From NCBI GenBank assembly GCA_023053545.1, contig JAKZAN010000001.1, positions 6,840,565 through 6,904,564 on the forward strand: 64,000 bases of DNA. The letters are read 5' to 3'. Positions 41,799-52,539 of the stretch are shown here, piece after piece (the stretch's first letter is position 1; each line of letters opens with the position of its first letter). The notes beneath the pieces were generated by a model that saw only the letters and a list, made by a program, of their open reading frames with translations, had not been told where the DNA came from and made no database searches. Origin of the DNA: Lepidurus packardi (Eukaryota > Arthropoda > Branchiopoda > Notostraca > Triopsidae). Both the position numbers and the translations under genes were made by a program.

Positions 41799-43256
41799 AT
41801 GGCAGACGAGAGTTTTCAAGTTTTATTAAAGAGCGTTCAAGCAGGTATCCACACACTGCGTTTACTTGAAAAAGAAATTCTCCCCTCAGTCTCCGATGTA
41901 AAAGTTCGGAAACCGCTTGGCGAAATCCAGCCGAGCATAAACCAAGACGTTACGACTGCTCCCCTCCATAAGCCAATAAAACAGAACTTTCTACGCCCTA
42001 AATATGTCATTGATCAATCCAATGAGCAGTCCCCTGCCACTTTCATCTTCAATCAAGCCAAACGATTAAGTCACCTATCCAGCAAGCCTGTGTCCGTGAA
42101 AACTAGTCAACGGGCTCATTACCCAGGCTTGAAAGGCTCCAATCTGGAAGTCATGGCTTACCAAGTCATTTCTTTAGCTGGCAATGCTTCGAGAATCAGT
42201 TTCTGCATTTTCTGCCCTTTGGTGTACCGAACGGAAATCAGCTTCAGAGTCCACCTCTTGTCTACCCATCGGGATTCTCTCAAACTCCTTCTTGACAAAA
42301 AATACACCGAATTTATATACGAATCCTGTCCCATTTGTCCTGCAAAATTTTTTGTCCAAAATATCCTATCCCAACATCTGTTAATTTTCCACCAAGAACC
42401 TGTCTTGGAGCAGCTTGTAGAGAACCGTTACCTTAGCTTAGGTCGCTGCCAATTTTGCAAAAGGACGATCGATTTTAGACGCTTGAACGACTGGCTTTCC
42501 CATATGCAAACACACCATTTACAAGAATTTAATACAGTACTACTCATTGTTGCCAAATTCCTGCGAACCAGATCTTCCTACGAAATGGATTCCAGCATTA
42601 AAACCTCCCAAGCTTCAGTTGTACTATCTCCTGGTTTCCAAACTCAGCTCAGCCTGCCTTTGGAGAAAACGACTTCCCAGTTTTGCGAAGACCAAGACAG
42701 CATCTTGTACCGGAAACCCATTCCACAGCATCTTATTACCAACGATAATTACACGACGGTCACGACCAGACACGTGCCAGTCAAACGCGCTTTACGGTTT
42801 AGCATTCCTGAGGCTGTCCATTACGTGTACACACCCGAAGGGGCTTCCGAAGAAAACCTTTCGAACGATTATCGTTTGGAGTTGGCAATGGCACCCGTAC
42901 AGAAACTTAGCTTGGATTATAGCGTGGAGACGCCTCAGAAGCTCACGTTTCTATGCAGCAAAAGAAGAAAATCTCATCCGCAGCCAGCCAAGGGGCCTAC
43001 GTTGAAAACGTCGCCGTTAAAGAAACATAGTCGTCTGTATGACTTATTTCACACGTCGTTATCTCCCCACAGCCCAAGCCTTATGTACCGCTGTGCCCTT
43101 TGTCGCATTCGCTTCAGGAGAAATGACGATTTATTAATTCATGCCCGGGCATTGCATCCAGTGGGGAAAGTCAAGCCCGTTTATAGCTGTGGAGTTTGCT
43201 CTGCCCAATTTTACAGGAATCGTTTCCTCATACGACACTGCCAGCAACAACACTAA
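41799..43256 (+). CDS. Intronless C2H2 zinc-finger protein, five fingers
   Basis: One uninterrupted frame of 485 codons, unusual in a window where most genes are split every 100-300 bases. Three atypical C2H2 fingers lie together at about residues 136-157 (CIFC ... H-x4-H), 177-198 (CPIC) and 217-239 (CQFC). Two more close the protein at about 431-452 (CALC) and 462-484 (CGVC); the last ends at the penultimate residues. Between the groups is a basic, Ser/Pro-rich stretch with KRRKSH that could be a nuclear localisation signal. Each finger uses C-x2-C and H-x4/5-H, and the linkers lack the TGEKP consensus, so tandem high-affinity DNA binding is not implied. I do not recognise a named orthologue. 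Confidence 0.85.
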   Translation: MADESFQVLLKSVQAGIHTLRLLEKEILPSVSDVKVRKPLGEIQPSINQDVTTAPLHKPIKQNFLRPKYVIDQSNEQSPATFIFNQAKRLSHLSSKPVSVKTSQRAHYPGLKGSNLEVMAYQVISLAGNASRISFCIFCPLVYRTEISFRVHLLSTHRDSLKLLLDKKYTEFIYESCPICPAKFFVQNILSQHLLIFHQEPVLEQLVENRYLSLGRCQFCKRTIDFRRLNDWLSHMQTHHLQEFNTVLLIVAKFLRTRSSYEMDSSIKTSQASVVLSPGFQTQLSLPLEKTTSQFCEDQDSILYRKPIPQHLITNDNYTTVTTRHVPVKRALRFSIPEAVHYVYTPEGASEENLSNDYRLELAMAPVQKLSLDYSVETPQKLTFLCSKRRKSHPQPAKGPTLKTSPLKKHSRLYDLFHTSLSPHSPSLMYRCALCRIRFRRNDDLLIHARALHPVGKVKPVYSCGVCSAQFYRNRFLIRHCQQQH

Positions 43257-44720
43257 TCGAATTAACAAATTAGCTATGATTGTGGGACTTTTTATACCTT
43301 TCAAATGCCAAATGTAGACAGGATATTATGATCGGTTGTTGAATTTTGTGCTACCCTTGATTTGTACTTGCCAGACTGCGTTGGCATTCTAACGAGCTTA
43401 AACCTTTTTAGCACGCTTTTTTACATTAATACAGCTAGTAAGACCAATACTTAAAAACAAAGAAAAAAAAGAAAACATTAGTTAATTTCGAGAACTGAAA
43501 TTTACTATTCACTGCACTGAAAATACATTAGTTTATAGTCAAATTAATTTTTTTTAGCTAAATGTTTCATCTATATTGAAATCGAGTTGCTCAGTAATGG
43601 ATTATTTTTTAGGAAATACAATTTCTTTAATGATAGTCTTTTCTTTTTCTACGGGACGTCGATTTATATTGCATTCGTCGATTCCCTTTTGCCAGAACTT
43701 GAGTTTTTAGTGATATAGTGTATACTTATTTCCTTCTATGTTTAGATCTTTTGGAATATCTTTCTTTTACATAAGGCGGTATCATAAAATTAATCATTAT
43801 CTGTCATCTCAGAAACGTAGGCGCAATTAGGAATCTGAATTAACTCAATGAAAAGTTGCCTAAATTATTCTTCTTGAAAAACGATTAAACTTCGTTAGTG
43901 AACATTAGTTCCTTGGGCATACTGCGAGAAAGTAAGTTAAAAGTGCGGAGGTTTATGGAAGTCGACAGCTTAGGAATTGGCAAAGTTTTTTTGCCAGTAC
44001 AACCGCTTATCATTTGACTAAGCCAATTCAATTCCGTCCTGCCAGAAAAAGTACGTGCGCCCCGTGCACCATTGTACAATAACAAATGCCAAAAGAAAAG
44101 ATAAAAAGGAAGAGACTTTCTCGCTACTTGAACTCATAATGGATGCAGACATTACACAAAGAATCGTTGTGCAGGTTTTTTCATACAAATAGGCACCTGT
44201 CTTCCGAAGGATATGGGCTGCTGGATTCCCCTAGTTGATCCCCATATACCTTTCTGAAATCCTAGCCAAGATCATTTGGCAGGGTAGTCCTGGCTCGAAA
44301 GCTTAAAAATAGGAACCCCTTGAAGGCTATACAGCGAACTCGCACGAATTGTCGTTTTCTTCCCCTTCTTCGCTATGGATTTGACGTCACGGGGATGTCA
44401 CATGTAGTCGTTTGCAATTAAAGCATGCCAAGTCGTTTTGTGAGAAGGAAGGTTTCTTAGTCTATTTAAAACCACGACCCACAGAGCCTCGTTTTAAAAT
44501 TGTATTGATTAAAATCTCGCATAATATCGCCTTTAGAATTCTCAAAAAATCAAAAAAAGACAAGAGAACAGTTTGCGGAGAGGAAAGACTAGACTTTCAA
44601 AGGAGGTATTTACAACGTTTTAAAACCAAACTCTTGATAATTTAAAATAAAAGTAATTTGGGAACAATTCTTCCCTTTACTAATCCGGGTTCTGGGGAAA
44701 GGAATTATTGCACTTTTTTT
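43257..44720. other. Intergenic, convergent genes on both sides
   Basis: AT-rich 1.5 kb containing 3' UTRs of the zinc-finger gene (+) and flightin (-). Short open frames here (for example 43885-44085, 44412-44645) show no features of real proteins. Confidence 0.4.
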
Positions 44721-45140
44721 CTATGCCAAGACTGACGAAAATTTACGGGCATAAGTTTTGGTGTGCGCCGCATACGTGTTAACGTTGTATCGGATCTTGT
44801 GTAGCAGCTCTAAGTCTTGATTGGTTTTGGTGCGAGCCAAAACCTGTCGCTTCTCCGTATAGCTGTTCAAAGCGCGTTCAGCCCAGGTTTGGGGCTTCGG
44901 AATTTCGGGTTGAAAGCCTCGGCTGCGTTGGTTCAAGTAATCGACCATGTTTTTGTAGTAGTTGGAGCCGTAGTCGTAGTTGTACTCATAAACGTGAGAC
45001 TTCGGACGGACCCATCGCGAATTGGCCCTGGGTTTGCGTTTCTCGACTAACATCGGCATTTCCGCAATAGGAGGCTCAATAACGCTGCTCAATTCCGAAT
45101 TCTGCACGTCAAAGTCCAACTCGGGGATGTCATCGGCCAT
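44721..45140 (-). CDS. fln: Flightin (thick-filament protein, WYR domain)
   Basis: A single coding exon of 139 residues starting MADDIPELDFD at 45140. A splice acceptor just upstream (about 45155) suggests a 5' UTR intron. The core matches the conserved WYR block of Drosophila flightin closely: RWVRPKSHVYEYNYDYG, SNYYKNMVDYL, then PEIPKPQTWAERAL, and the C-terminus with YAAHTKTYARKFSSVLA. Flightin binds the myosin rod and stiffens thick filaments of arthropod striated muscle. The N-terminus is acidic, as in insects, but shorter. The next gene upstream on the same strand (45797-46761) carries a related WYR-like block, so the two may be tandem paralogues. Confidence 0.92.
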   Translation of the reverse strand: MADDIPELDFDVQNSELSSVIEPPIAEMPMLVEKRKPRANSRWVRPKSHVYEYNYDYGSNYYKNMVDYLNQRSRGFQPEIPKPQTWAERALNSYTEKRQVLARTKTNQDLELLHKIRYNVNTYAAHTKTYARKFSSVLA

Positions 45141-45796
45141 TGTGCTGGACCTATAAGATTTCCTGGTTAGATAAACGGGGTATTTCTGGGGCATTGGGAC
45201 TTACTGTTAGAGAAAACGTCACTCAAATGATATCGAAAGACCGAAAGTGTTGACTTGCTGCAAAAGGAGTGGATCTGTTGGCAGTTGATGCAGGAGTGAA
45301 GCAAAGTTCACAAGTTGCACCAGGGAAAAATGCCCAAGCCACTTGCCGGGTCTTTTATTATTTGAGGGTGGTGTTATTTTTAAGTCTTCCTTACCGCTAC
45401 AGTACGGCGAGATTCTTTTCTGTTTTAATTACCGTACCGGGATGAACGTTATAGGACCTTGAAGATATCCAGCAGATGTATTTTATGGGTGTATTTTCTT
45501 GCATCCATGGCCGAAAGCTTTTTGGCTACAACAAAAGGGACACTGGACATTGACCAGAAGGTTTTTTTTATTATATCTAGAATTTTCTTTGGTAAGGGAT
45601 TGCACTTCACGGGATGAGATTAAACGTAGAAAGAACCGGGATAATGTAAAGCTCTAGTGGACCAGTGACAAAGACCCGAAGAGAAAACGCATCGACAAGC
45701 GCAGGGATGTTTGTGTACGTACGTGTTTTACAACGTAAGCACATTGAGTATATTTGAGTGCAGATTCTTTTCTGTTGGCTGTGTTGGAGGAAGTTC
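45141..45796. other. Intergenic between flightin and the myofilin-like gene
   Basis: Contains the flightin promoter and 5' UTR and the 3' UTR of the upstream gene. Nothing else seen. Confidence 0.5.
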
Positions 45797-46761
45797 TTAG
45801 TAGCGTACGGTTTCGGTGCTCATGGTGGTTTTCACACTGCGTTTCTTGACGCTCAACGAAGACGACGCGTCCACCGATGCGGACAATTGCGAGTTCCGAG
45901 CAGGCACGTCGCTTACTCCTCTACGAGATACGGATTGCACCGAGGCGTTCATACTGTCCAATTCGTCGTTCAAATCCCGGAGACGATTGCGTCTATTGCG
46001 ATCGGCTTTGTCCAACTCTGTACGAATATCAGACGCAGTTTTCAAAGGATCATCGCGAATCAACGCGCTCAAATCAGCTTTGGCACTGCCAGATCCCTAG
46101 ATAAATTGATAAATATTGAGATTTGAAGCTTACTAGGAACTTGGGAATTACTTTGGAGAAGAATGGATCATTCAAAAGCTCTTCAACGTTGGCAGTACGG
46201 GGTCGTCGCTTGCGCAAACCGTCCAAAGCGTCATCAAAGAAACCGTCAGGTGTCTTGAGGCCTGCGCTATCCAAAATTTGGTCCGTTAAGGACGGCATAT
46301 TTAATTTACTAGGTCTGAAACGACCTGCTCCATCGTTGTCTCCGTTCCTTCCACCGGCGGGAGAATCGCCTAGCAAATCATCCAAACTGCCACGGCGACG
46401 ACGAGGGAGATCAAAGTCTACCGACGGTCTTGGGGGTGCCTGGTGTCCATGGTCGCAAGATCTGGTAGCAATACAACCCGTCGAAAGTACGATTAAATGT
46501 GAAAAGAACAATAATTTTAATTGTTTTATTTTACGAGGTATGTCCCCTGGCCTTTCCGCAGCAAAGTGGATCTTCTGCAAGACGTTCGGCGAACGTCTTG
46601 GCACCTGGAGGAGGTTCGGTAGTACGACCGGCATGCTTGTCGTCCAAGTGTCTCAACTGAGGCTTGTAGTAATGCTCACCCAAGTTATAGTTGTAATCAT
46701 ACACGCGAGTAGGTGGTCTCTTCCAATGGGAGCCGATTTTGACACGAGGTTTGTCTGCCAT
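45797..46761 (-). CDS. Myofilin-like thick-filament protein with WYR-type N-terminus
   Basis: Three exons (46761-46535, 46461-46134, 46096-45797), 855 nt, 284 residues. The N-terminus (SHWKRPPTRVYDYNYNLG, EHYYKPQLRHLD, PPPGAKTFAERLAEDP) parallels flightin's WVRP ... YEYNYDYG ... NYYKNMVDYL ... PKPQTWAERAL, so both use the same W/Y/R-rich block. The middle and C-terminal parts are new: RRRRGSLDDLLGD, then DGFFDDALDGLRKRRPR, and a charged helix (ELDKADRNRRNRLRDLNDEL) ending TETVRY. Insect myofilin is a thick-filament core protein of about this size and kind; I name it on that basis and on the neighbourhood. A muscle role is inferred. Confidence 0.65.
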
Positions 46762-47848
46762 GATGACAGTAGCCTATGGACAACGAGCGGATGTTTATTA
46801 TGATGACTCTTTTTCTTATGGAGTAGGCAGTTGGTATTAGGGGCAACGAAAAGTTTCTAAATGGGTTAACGAGATTTCTCGTGCGATGTTAGAAATCGTG
46901 GAGCTTTGTGGGGCATGATCCGGAGCCAAGAACTATTTTTACACCTTCCATCAAGACTGAAAGGCGAGGCTGAAAGAAGAGAGCTAATGCTCATGGATAA
47001 ACATGGATTTCCTCAACGGGAAAAAAAGATACGTTTAATCAACATGGCATAATTACGTATAGTAGTGCTTACTCTAATTAGATAGTACAGTGCTTGTTCT
47101 GTTGGGAATATAAATTCTAGGAAAGTGGGAACGTTTTCTCGGTTAGAGAAAAGGTAAGATAAAAGTTATTTCTCGGTAAAAATGAAATGTAGTATCACCA
47201 GATGCAAAGGAAAACTTGCCAATTAAATACTCGTAGCATGACGGTTGTTAGGAATGTACTTACTTCGGTTTTTCTGAAACAGTCGGATTTGTACTAGTTC
47301 AAAAAGGGCACTGCGGAATGCACAGCTTTGCTCTGCCACCTTCCCAGGGACTGAAGAGAAGGCAAAGAAGTACAAGATCAGCCCTGGATCTTCCGGGACA
47401 AAAATAAAGTCCGCTGTCCTCTAGAAACTGCCCAAGCGTTCTCATAACGTTGCCCTCGTTTTTAGGACATTGGGAACCAGCAAACTGAAATAATTATTTA
47501 AATAAATACATAAATGAGTGTTCGCTGTATCGAATCTTATTTTAAAGTAACATACAATGCAAGCTAGAATACAGTCATTCATAAATAAGATTCATGCTAG
47601 ATACCCAATCCTTCATATAATTTTGTTCGTTTATTTACGATACCGCATTTGTTTACATCAAAACTCCCAATAATAAATGTTCGTGGGAAGTGTTGCGAAC
47701 AACGCGGAAAGCGGAGCCGAAAATCGAACGTTTTCGTATACGTCAAACGTAACCATTAGCAAACGGCAAGTACTGCTCGTATTTTGTTGTCCTGAACTGC
47801 AATTGTGTTGTTTCTTTATTATATAGAGTTTGAACCGGCAAAGTTAAA
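46762..47848. other. Divergent upstream region of the myofilin-like (-) and RNF212-like (+) genes
   Basis: 1.1 kb, no gene recognised. It should include a muscle promoter on the left and a germline or housekeeping promoter on the right. Confidence 0.45.
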
Positions 47849-48871
47849 ATGGAATGGATCCACTGTAATAAATGCTACTGCCAACCAAAAATGTGCGAAA
47901 GTTCTTTCGCTCTCGCGAATTGTGGACATATCTTTTGCGACGTGTGCATACGGGCAGGTGATTCAGATTCTGTGTAATAACTAGTCGTGTTAATGTAATG
48001 ATATTTTTCAAATTTCATTGACAGAGTCGGGAAAAGAATTTTGCCATTTATGTTCAGCTGCATGCCATACAATTCCGCTCTCATCCAACGTAAACTATTC
48101 TTGTTCTAGAAAATTTAATAATTTTCTTCTAGCTTCCTAGCGATGTAAAGATATATTTTCAAAACCCTACGGACATGCTGAAAAAGGCTTTGAACGTTTT
48201 TGAGTTCCAAAAGTCGCACAGACTTCGGCTAGCGAAATACCGAAGCAGTTTAACTGACCAATATCAGAATAGTCGCAAGTAAGTAAGCCTCCTTTCTTCG
48301 TAGGATAGTTCAACTGTATGTTAACAAGATAATTAATTTGTTTATATTTTTAGAGAAATAGGTAAATACATAGCTGAAATAAAGCACTCTCGAGAGCTTC
48401 AGAGTAGTATGAATGAAGAAATCCAGAAACTCCGGACAGAACTGGAGGAAAAAGCGAAACAACTTGCTCAAGCTGAAAGGGTCTTGCAGTCCCCCGCTTT
48501 TCGTACCCCGTATTTAGCTCCCGATTCGGGGCCCAGCCGTCCTAACTCGTCTAAGCGGCAAACAAAGGATTCGCCATTCAATGTAACCCATAAAATGGAC
48601 GGTTTTTGTACCAAGTATGAATAGTATCCCTTTTCTTTTTGCACACTAATACCCTGTTCCGCTATTGTCTCCAATGCCAGCACGCCTACATTTCAACAAC
48701 TGCGAACTCCAGTCATTTGGAATAATTCGTCTACCCCTTTATCGCACAGACCCTCTTATGCTGTAACAGGTCCGACTTTTGCTAGCTTATTCAAATCTGT
48801 AGGTATTATTTATGTGATCCGTAAAACGTAACATCATTTTCGTCTTCTAGAATTCTGGGGAAAGCAAATGA
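47849..48871 (+). CDS. RNF212/Zip3-like RING protein (meiotic crossover factor)
   Basis: Six exons (47849-47957, 48025-48089, 48133-48278, 48354-48614, 48681-48798, 48851-48871), 239 residues. It begins MEWIHCNKC, as RNF212 and Zip3-family proteins do. The N-terminal C3HC4 RING uses C6, C9, C25, H27, C30, C33, C43 and C46. A coiled coil follows (about residues 85-140: EFQKSHRLRLAKYR ... EIQKLRTELEEKAKQLAQAE), then a Ser/Pro/Thr-rich tail with PTFQQLRTPV. This order (RING, coiled coil, serine-rich tail) is the hallmark of the family, whose members are SUMO or ubiquitin E3 ligases that stabilise crossover sites on meiotic chromosomes (vilya/narya/nenya in flies). The final exon is only 21 nt. 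Confidence 0.85.
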
Positions 48872-49042
48872 AATCAAGTTGCAATTTCCATGCGACAAGA
48901 GAAGTTCCTAATCCAGAAAAACTTTCGCTTGCAAGTCGTAGATGGCGCAGGTGTAATTTTTTTTTATTATTAACAGATTGCTGTAAAGGTAATAAGTTTC
49001 TGTGTTTTGTGAATAAACTGTCCAATATTTTTGTCCAAGACT

Positions 49043-49659
49043 ATGAACGGCTCATTTCGTGTATCTGTGTGGGATCCACCCCTAATCATTAGTCAAATTT
49101 TTGCATTGCAAACGATCATGTATGTGTCACTGGGTCTCTGGGTACTCATCTTGCACATGATCACAGGACATCCTATATCCTTAGATGCATTGTTCTGCTA
49201 TCAAGTACATATTAGCGTTTCGCATATCTAATGTCTAATAACATTGTATGATTATCTCATGTGTAGAAAATCCAAGTAAAAGAAGTCTCCGGTCGTTTGC
49301 TAATTGCAGCATTTGTATTCAATTCTCTAGTCTGGTAAGCAACCGAAATTTACAACCTCAATTAGTCAATACCTCATCTACAGTGAAGGTAAGCTAAATT
49401 TACTTCATATTCTTATAGTGCCCTGGCGCTTTGGGCTGTTGTACAGAGGACAAAAATGTGTCTCGACTTTACCACCACCATCCATTTCTTTCATCTTCTA
49501 TTTTGCTGGGTTTACAACGGCATGTTCCCCACTTCAGCTGCCTGGTGGCTTGTGCAAATTATCTGCCTTACGATAACGTGTGTGTGTGCAGAATTCCTCT
49601 GTCTCAGGTCCGAACTAAAAGCTATTCCTCTAGGCCTCGGATCTCGAGTTGATCTTTAA
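49043..49659 (+). CDS. SYS1: Golgi membrane protein SYS1
   Basis: Three exons (49043-49204, 49267-49334, 49419-49659), 471 nt, 156 residues, the same length as human SYS1. The start MNGSFRVSVWDPPLIISQI and the blocks SLGLWVLIL, KMCLDFTTTIHFFHLLFCW, SAAWWLVQIICL and RSELKAIPL match the family from end to end. Four membrane helices are visible. SYS1 recruits ARFRP1/Arl3p to the trans-Golgi and so supports golgin recruitment and vesicle traffic. It starts only 171 bp after the stop of the RNF212-like gene on the same strand, leaving little room for a separate promoter. Confidence 0.96.
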
Positions 49660-50086
49660 CATTCCTCTTCAACTTTTACCCTTTGTAAAGAATTTCACCT
49701 TCCAATGTCTTTCTTTAATTTGAATAAATATACATATTTATGGTTGAAGATGAAACAGTCACGATTTCCGCCAAGTGATGATAAAGTTTATTACTTTTAA
49801 ATATCACTAGAAGTTTTTAAACTGTCAAGAATACGGTTATAACTTTAGGTTCACTGGGATAGGTTGCATAAAAATGGCATCACATTTAGATTTATTTAAG
49901 CTTAGATGTAAAAAATCTTGGACGGGTCTTTCCCCCCAAAAAATAACCAGTTTTGAGTTACATCCACCTATTACGGGAAAAAAAAAAAGGTTGTGCAGAT
50001 ACTGTAAATGTGGCAGTGCCCTTTTCTCTAATTCATGTAAGCGCTGAATTAAAGCTTAAAATTAGTAAATTTTGGTGACGAGGGTG
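49660..50086. other. 3' intergenic between convergent SYS1 and nucleotidase genes
   Basis: Contains AATAAA at about 49723 downstream of SYS1. No gene. Confidence 0.55.
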
Positions 50087-52539
50087 TCAGTCGCTATTAT
50101 CAAAGCTGTTCTTAGCCGAGGAATTTTCGTCCACTTCTTCAATGGTTATCGTAGCTTCCCATTTTTGTCGCTCCATCAGCATGTCATGCTTCACCTTGGG
50201 GAAGAAAACGAGGGAAAATTAACATAAGATAGCTGTTATTTTTATGTTAGCTAGTTTCAATTTAGCTTACTTCTTCGGTCAGAATAACTATGCGTCCTTC
50301 AACTTTGGGCTCAAGCTTGCAAGCAGTCAACTCAATTTCTTCAACACTACTTTGCCTGCTTAACATAGGTCTATTTCCCGAGTGAGTCTCGTCGTGAGGG
50401 AATGAAGACACTGGTTCCACTGAACTGATTCTCCGTTGTCGGAAGGGGCCGTTGCTTAGGTTAGTAGAGGCAGACGAATCAATCGACGTAGTTAGTGATT
50501 CCCCACCATCCATCGAACGTATCAAGCTATGCCTAAATTTTAAACAAATAGATCTTTGACCGCTGTTTCATTGGTTATTTTACCGTCGCGACAAAGTAAC
50601 GAGGCTTTGCCGATGACGTGTGGATCGTTTTCCTTTAGTATTCATCATTTCCACAGATTTAAAATGGTTCTGCAAGCAGGTAGTCAGCTCGGGGCTATTT
50701 TCTTCATCTACCTGATGTGATTCATTTAATTTAATCAACGTGCTCTTGTCGTTGTGAGTGTAACTTTACCAGAACTTGTCCGTTTCTCAAAACGTCATAG
50801 CCATCCCGACCTGTCTGCAAGTAAGCTTTGGTAGCCAGTTTGTAGTATTGCTGTTCGTCCAAGTATTCGTCTCCAATCTTTACGAATCGTGCGTCTACGC
50901 GCTTTTGAGGAGGTTGCGTAGGATCGAAAGCGAACGAAATTCCAGACACCTGCGGAAAACGGCCTTCGAGCTTGGGGTATAACGAAACTCCGTTTTCCAG
51001 CGCTTTCAAAATATCTTTTCCTGAGAATTGCACACTATTAGGAACATTCTTTGAGCTTGGGGTTCATTTCGTACCTGAAATGAGTATAACTATGAGAGGA
51101 TCGATCATGGGTAGAATATTTGTGAGATCCCTGATCTTGAACTCTCCAGCTTCGTGAAGTTGATCTGACCGGAAAGTGCCCGAGTTGAGCAAGGCCAAGT
51201 CGGCTTCCGTTGCTGCCACCATGACGTCACACACGAAGTTGCCCAAGTTAGTTTCTCGTGTTCGGATCGAGGCAAATTTCCCATCAAGCGGAACGTGGAA
51301 AACGCCTAAAACAGTCTCCATTTGACTGCTAATTACACCTACGGCCAGCAAAATTTAATTGAGGAAATCCTTCAGGAAACTTTTGATTTATTACTGGTGT
51401 ATTCTTCCAGCTTTTCTTTCAACGTTGCGTCTTCTTCGAATGCAGTTGTGATGTCAACAGCTTCGATTTGAACGTCCTTCGGGGCATCGAAATTAACTCG
51501 AATCTTGGAAAGCTGCCTGAAATCCGTCCCACTTTTCACTAAGTACGTTCCATTTATCTAATCGTAATTTAATAAAGATGTTCAGATACTCAAACTCCGT
51601 AAAAGTACTTATAGATTAAGGAAAGGAATTTAGCTAACTTTTTCAGTAAGGTACACGTGGTCATGTCCCCCAAGAATTAAATCAATTTCAGGCACGTTTT
51701 CGGCCAATCGGACGTCATTGGGCGTTCGCATATGGGTCAAGGCAATGACCATATCACAGCCTTCTTCCTTCTTTAGGTAGTTAGCTAATTCGCGTCCTTT
51801 CTCAACGTAATCTGTGTAGTGCACATGATCAGGATCAATGGTAGCTAATGTGTCAAGCCATTCCTTCTCCACCAAGCCGATCTGCCCAATACAAAACGAA
51901 GTTTACGAATTGGGGGAAAATTGAAATGCTTGGATCTTACCCACCAGCCCAATTCGCTTGCCTGCCCAGTGTAGAACGTGCGTAACTTGCCCGTCTGCCA
52001 AAGGCTGGTCCGTTTCGACGTCTGTCACATTGGACATGAGCCAAGGAAACGTAGTTTGGCTGGCCAAATCAATTAAGTGGTCCAGTCCGAAATCTTTACT
52101 TGCATAACTTTGAGGTTATTGTGCGACAGTATTATTATTGTGATTTGATTCATTACCAAAGTCGTGGTTTCCGAATACAGCGCATTGAACTCCAAAGTCC
52201 TTCAAAACGGGAAGCATTTGAACGCCTTTGGTAAACGTGCTTACTGGACCGAATTAAAGGCAAATGAATAAGAAAGGAAGTAAAAGAGACACGATTGCGT
52301 GACCGGACAGGAAAAGAATGTCATTACGTCCTGTGGTACATGAGCAAAAAGTGGAACTTACTAAAAGAAGGAGCAAAAATATCACCGCTGAAAAGAATCA
52401 GCGGGTTTTCATGTTCAAAGCTCTTTAGCGCCGTACAAAAACGAGCTGCTCCTCCAACTGGCTCAGTTGTGCCGCTTTCTACGTTGTAGACGTCGTTGAA
52501 ATGTAAGATCAGAGCCATATGTCCTTCTAATATGTCCAA
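50087..52539 (-). CDS. 5'-nucleotidase/UshA-family metallophosphoesterase, probably cytosolic
   Basis: Ten exons, read downwards: 52539-52362, 52243-52157, 52093-51945, 51881-51639, 51557-51395, 51338-51075, 51020-50770, 50711-50584, 50532-50271, 50194-50087; 1833 nt, 610 residues. The N-terminal half is a two-metal phosphoesterase: LHFNDVYN, SGDIFAPS, FGNHDFDFG, ALTHMRTPND and LGGHDHV supply the metal ligands. The C-terminal 5'-nucleotidase domain has RTRETNLGNFVCDVM, ALLNSGTFR (substrate side), GKDILKALENGVS, LEGRFPQVSGI and GRDGYDVLRNG. There is no signal peptide and no GPI signal; instead a polar tail of about 150 residues (RQRRISSVEP, SSVEEIEL) follows. Likely substrates are nucleotide phosphates or related sugar phosphates. 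The exact activity cannot be read from sequence. Confidence 0.9.

Noticed and set aside
51021-51040. Acceptor at about 51040 for nucleotidase exon 7
   Set aside because: It would shift the frame; the acceptor at 51021 joins SG to KDILKALENG and keeps both phase and family similarity.
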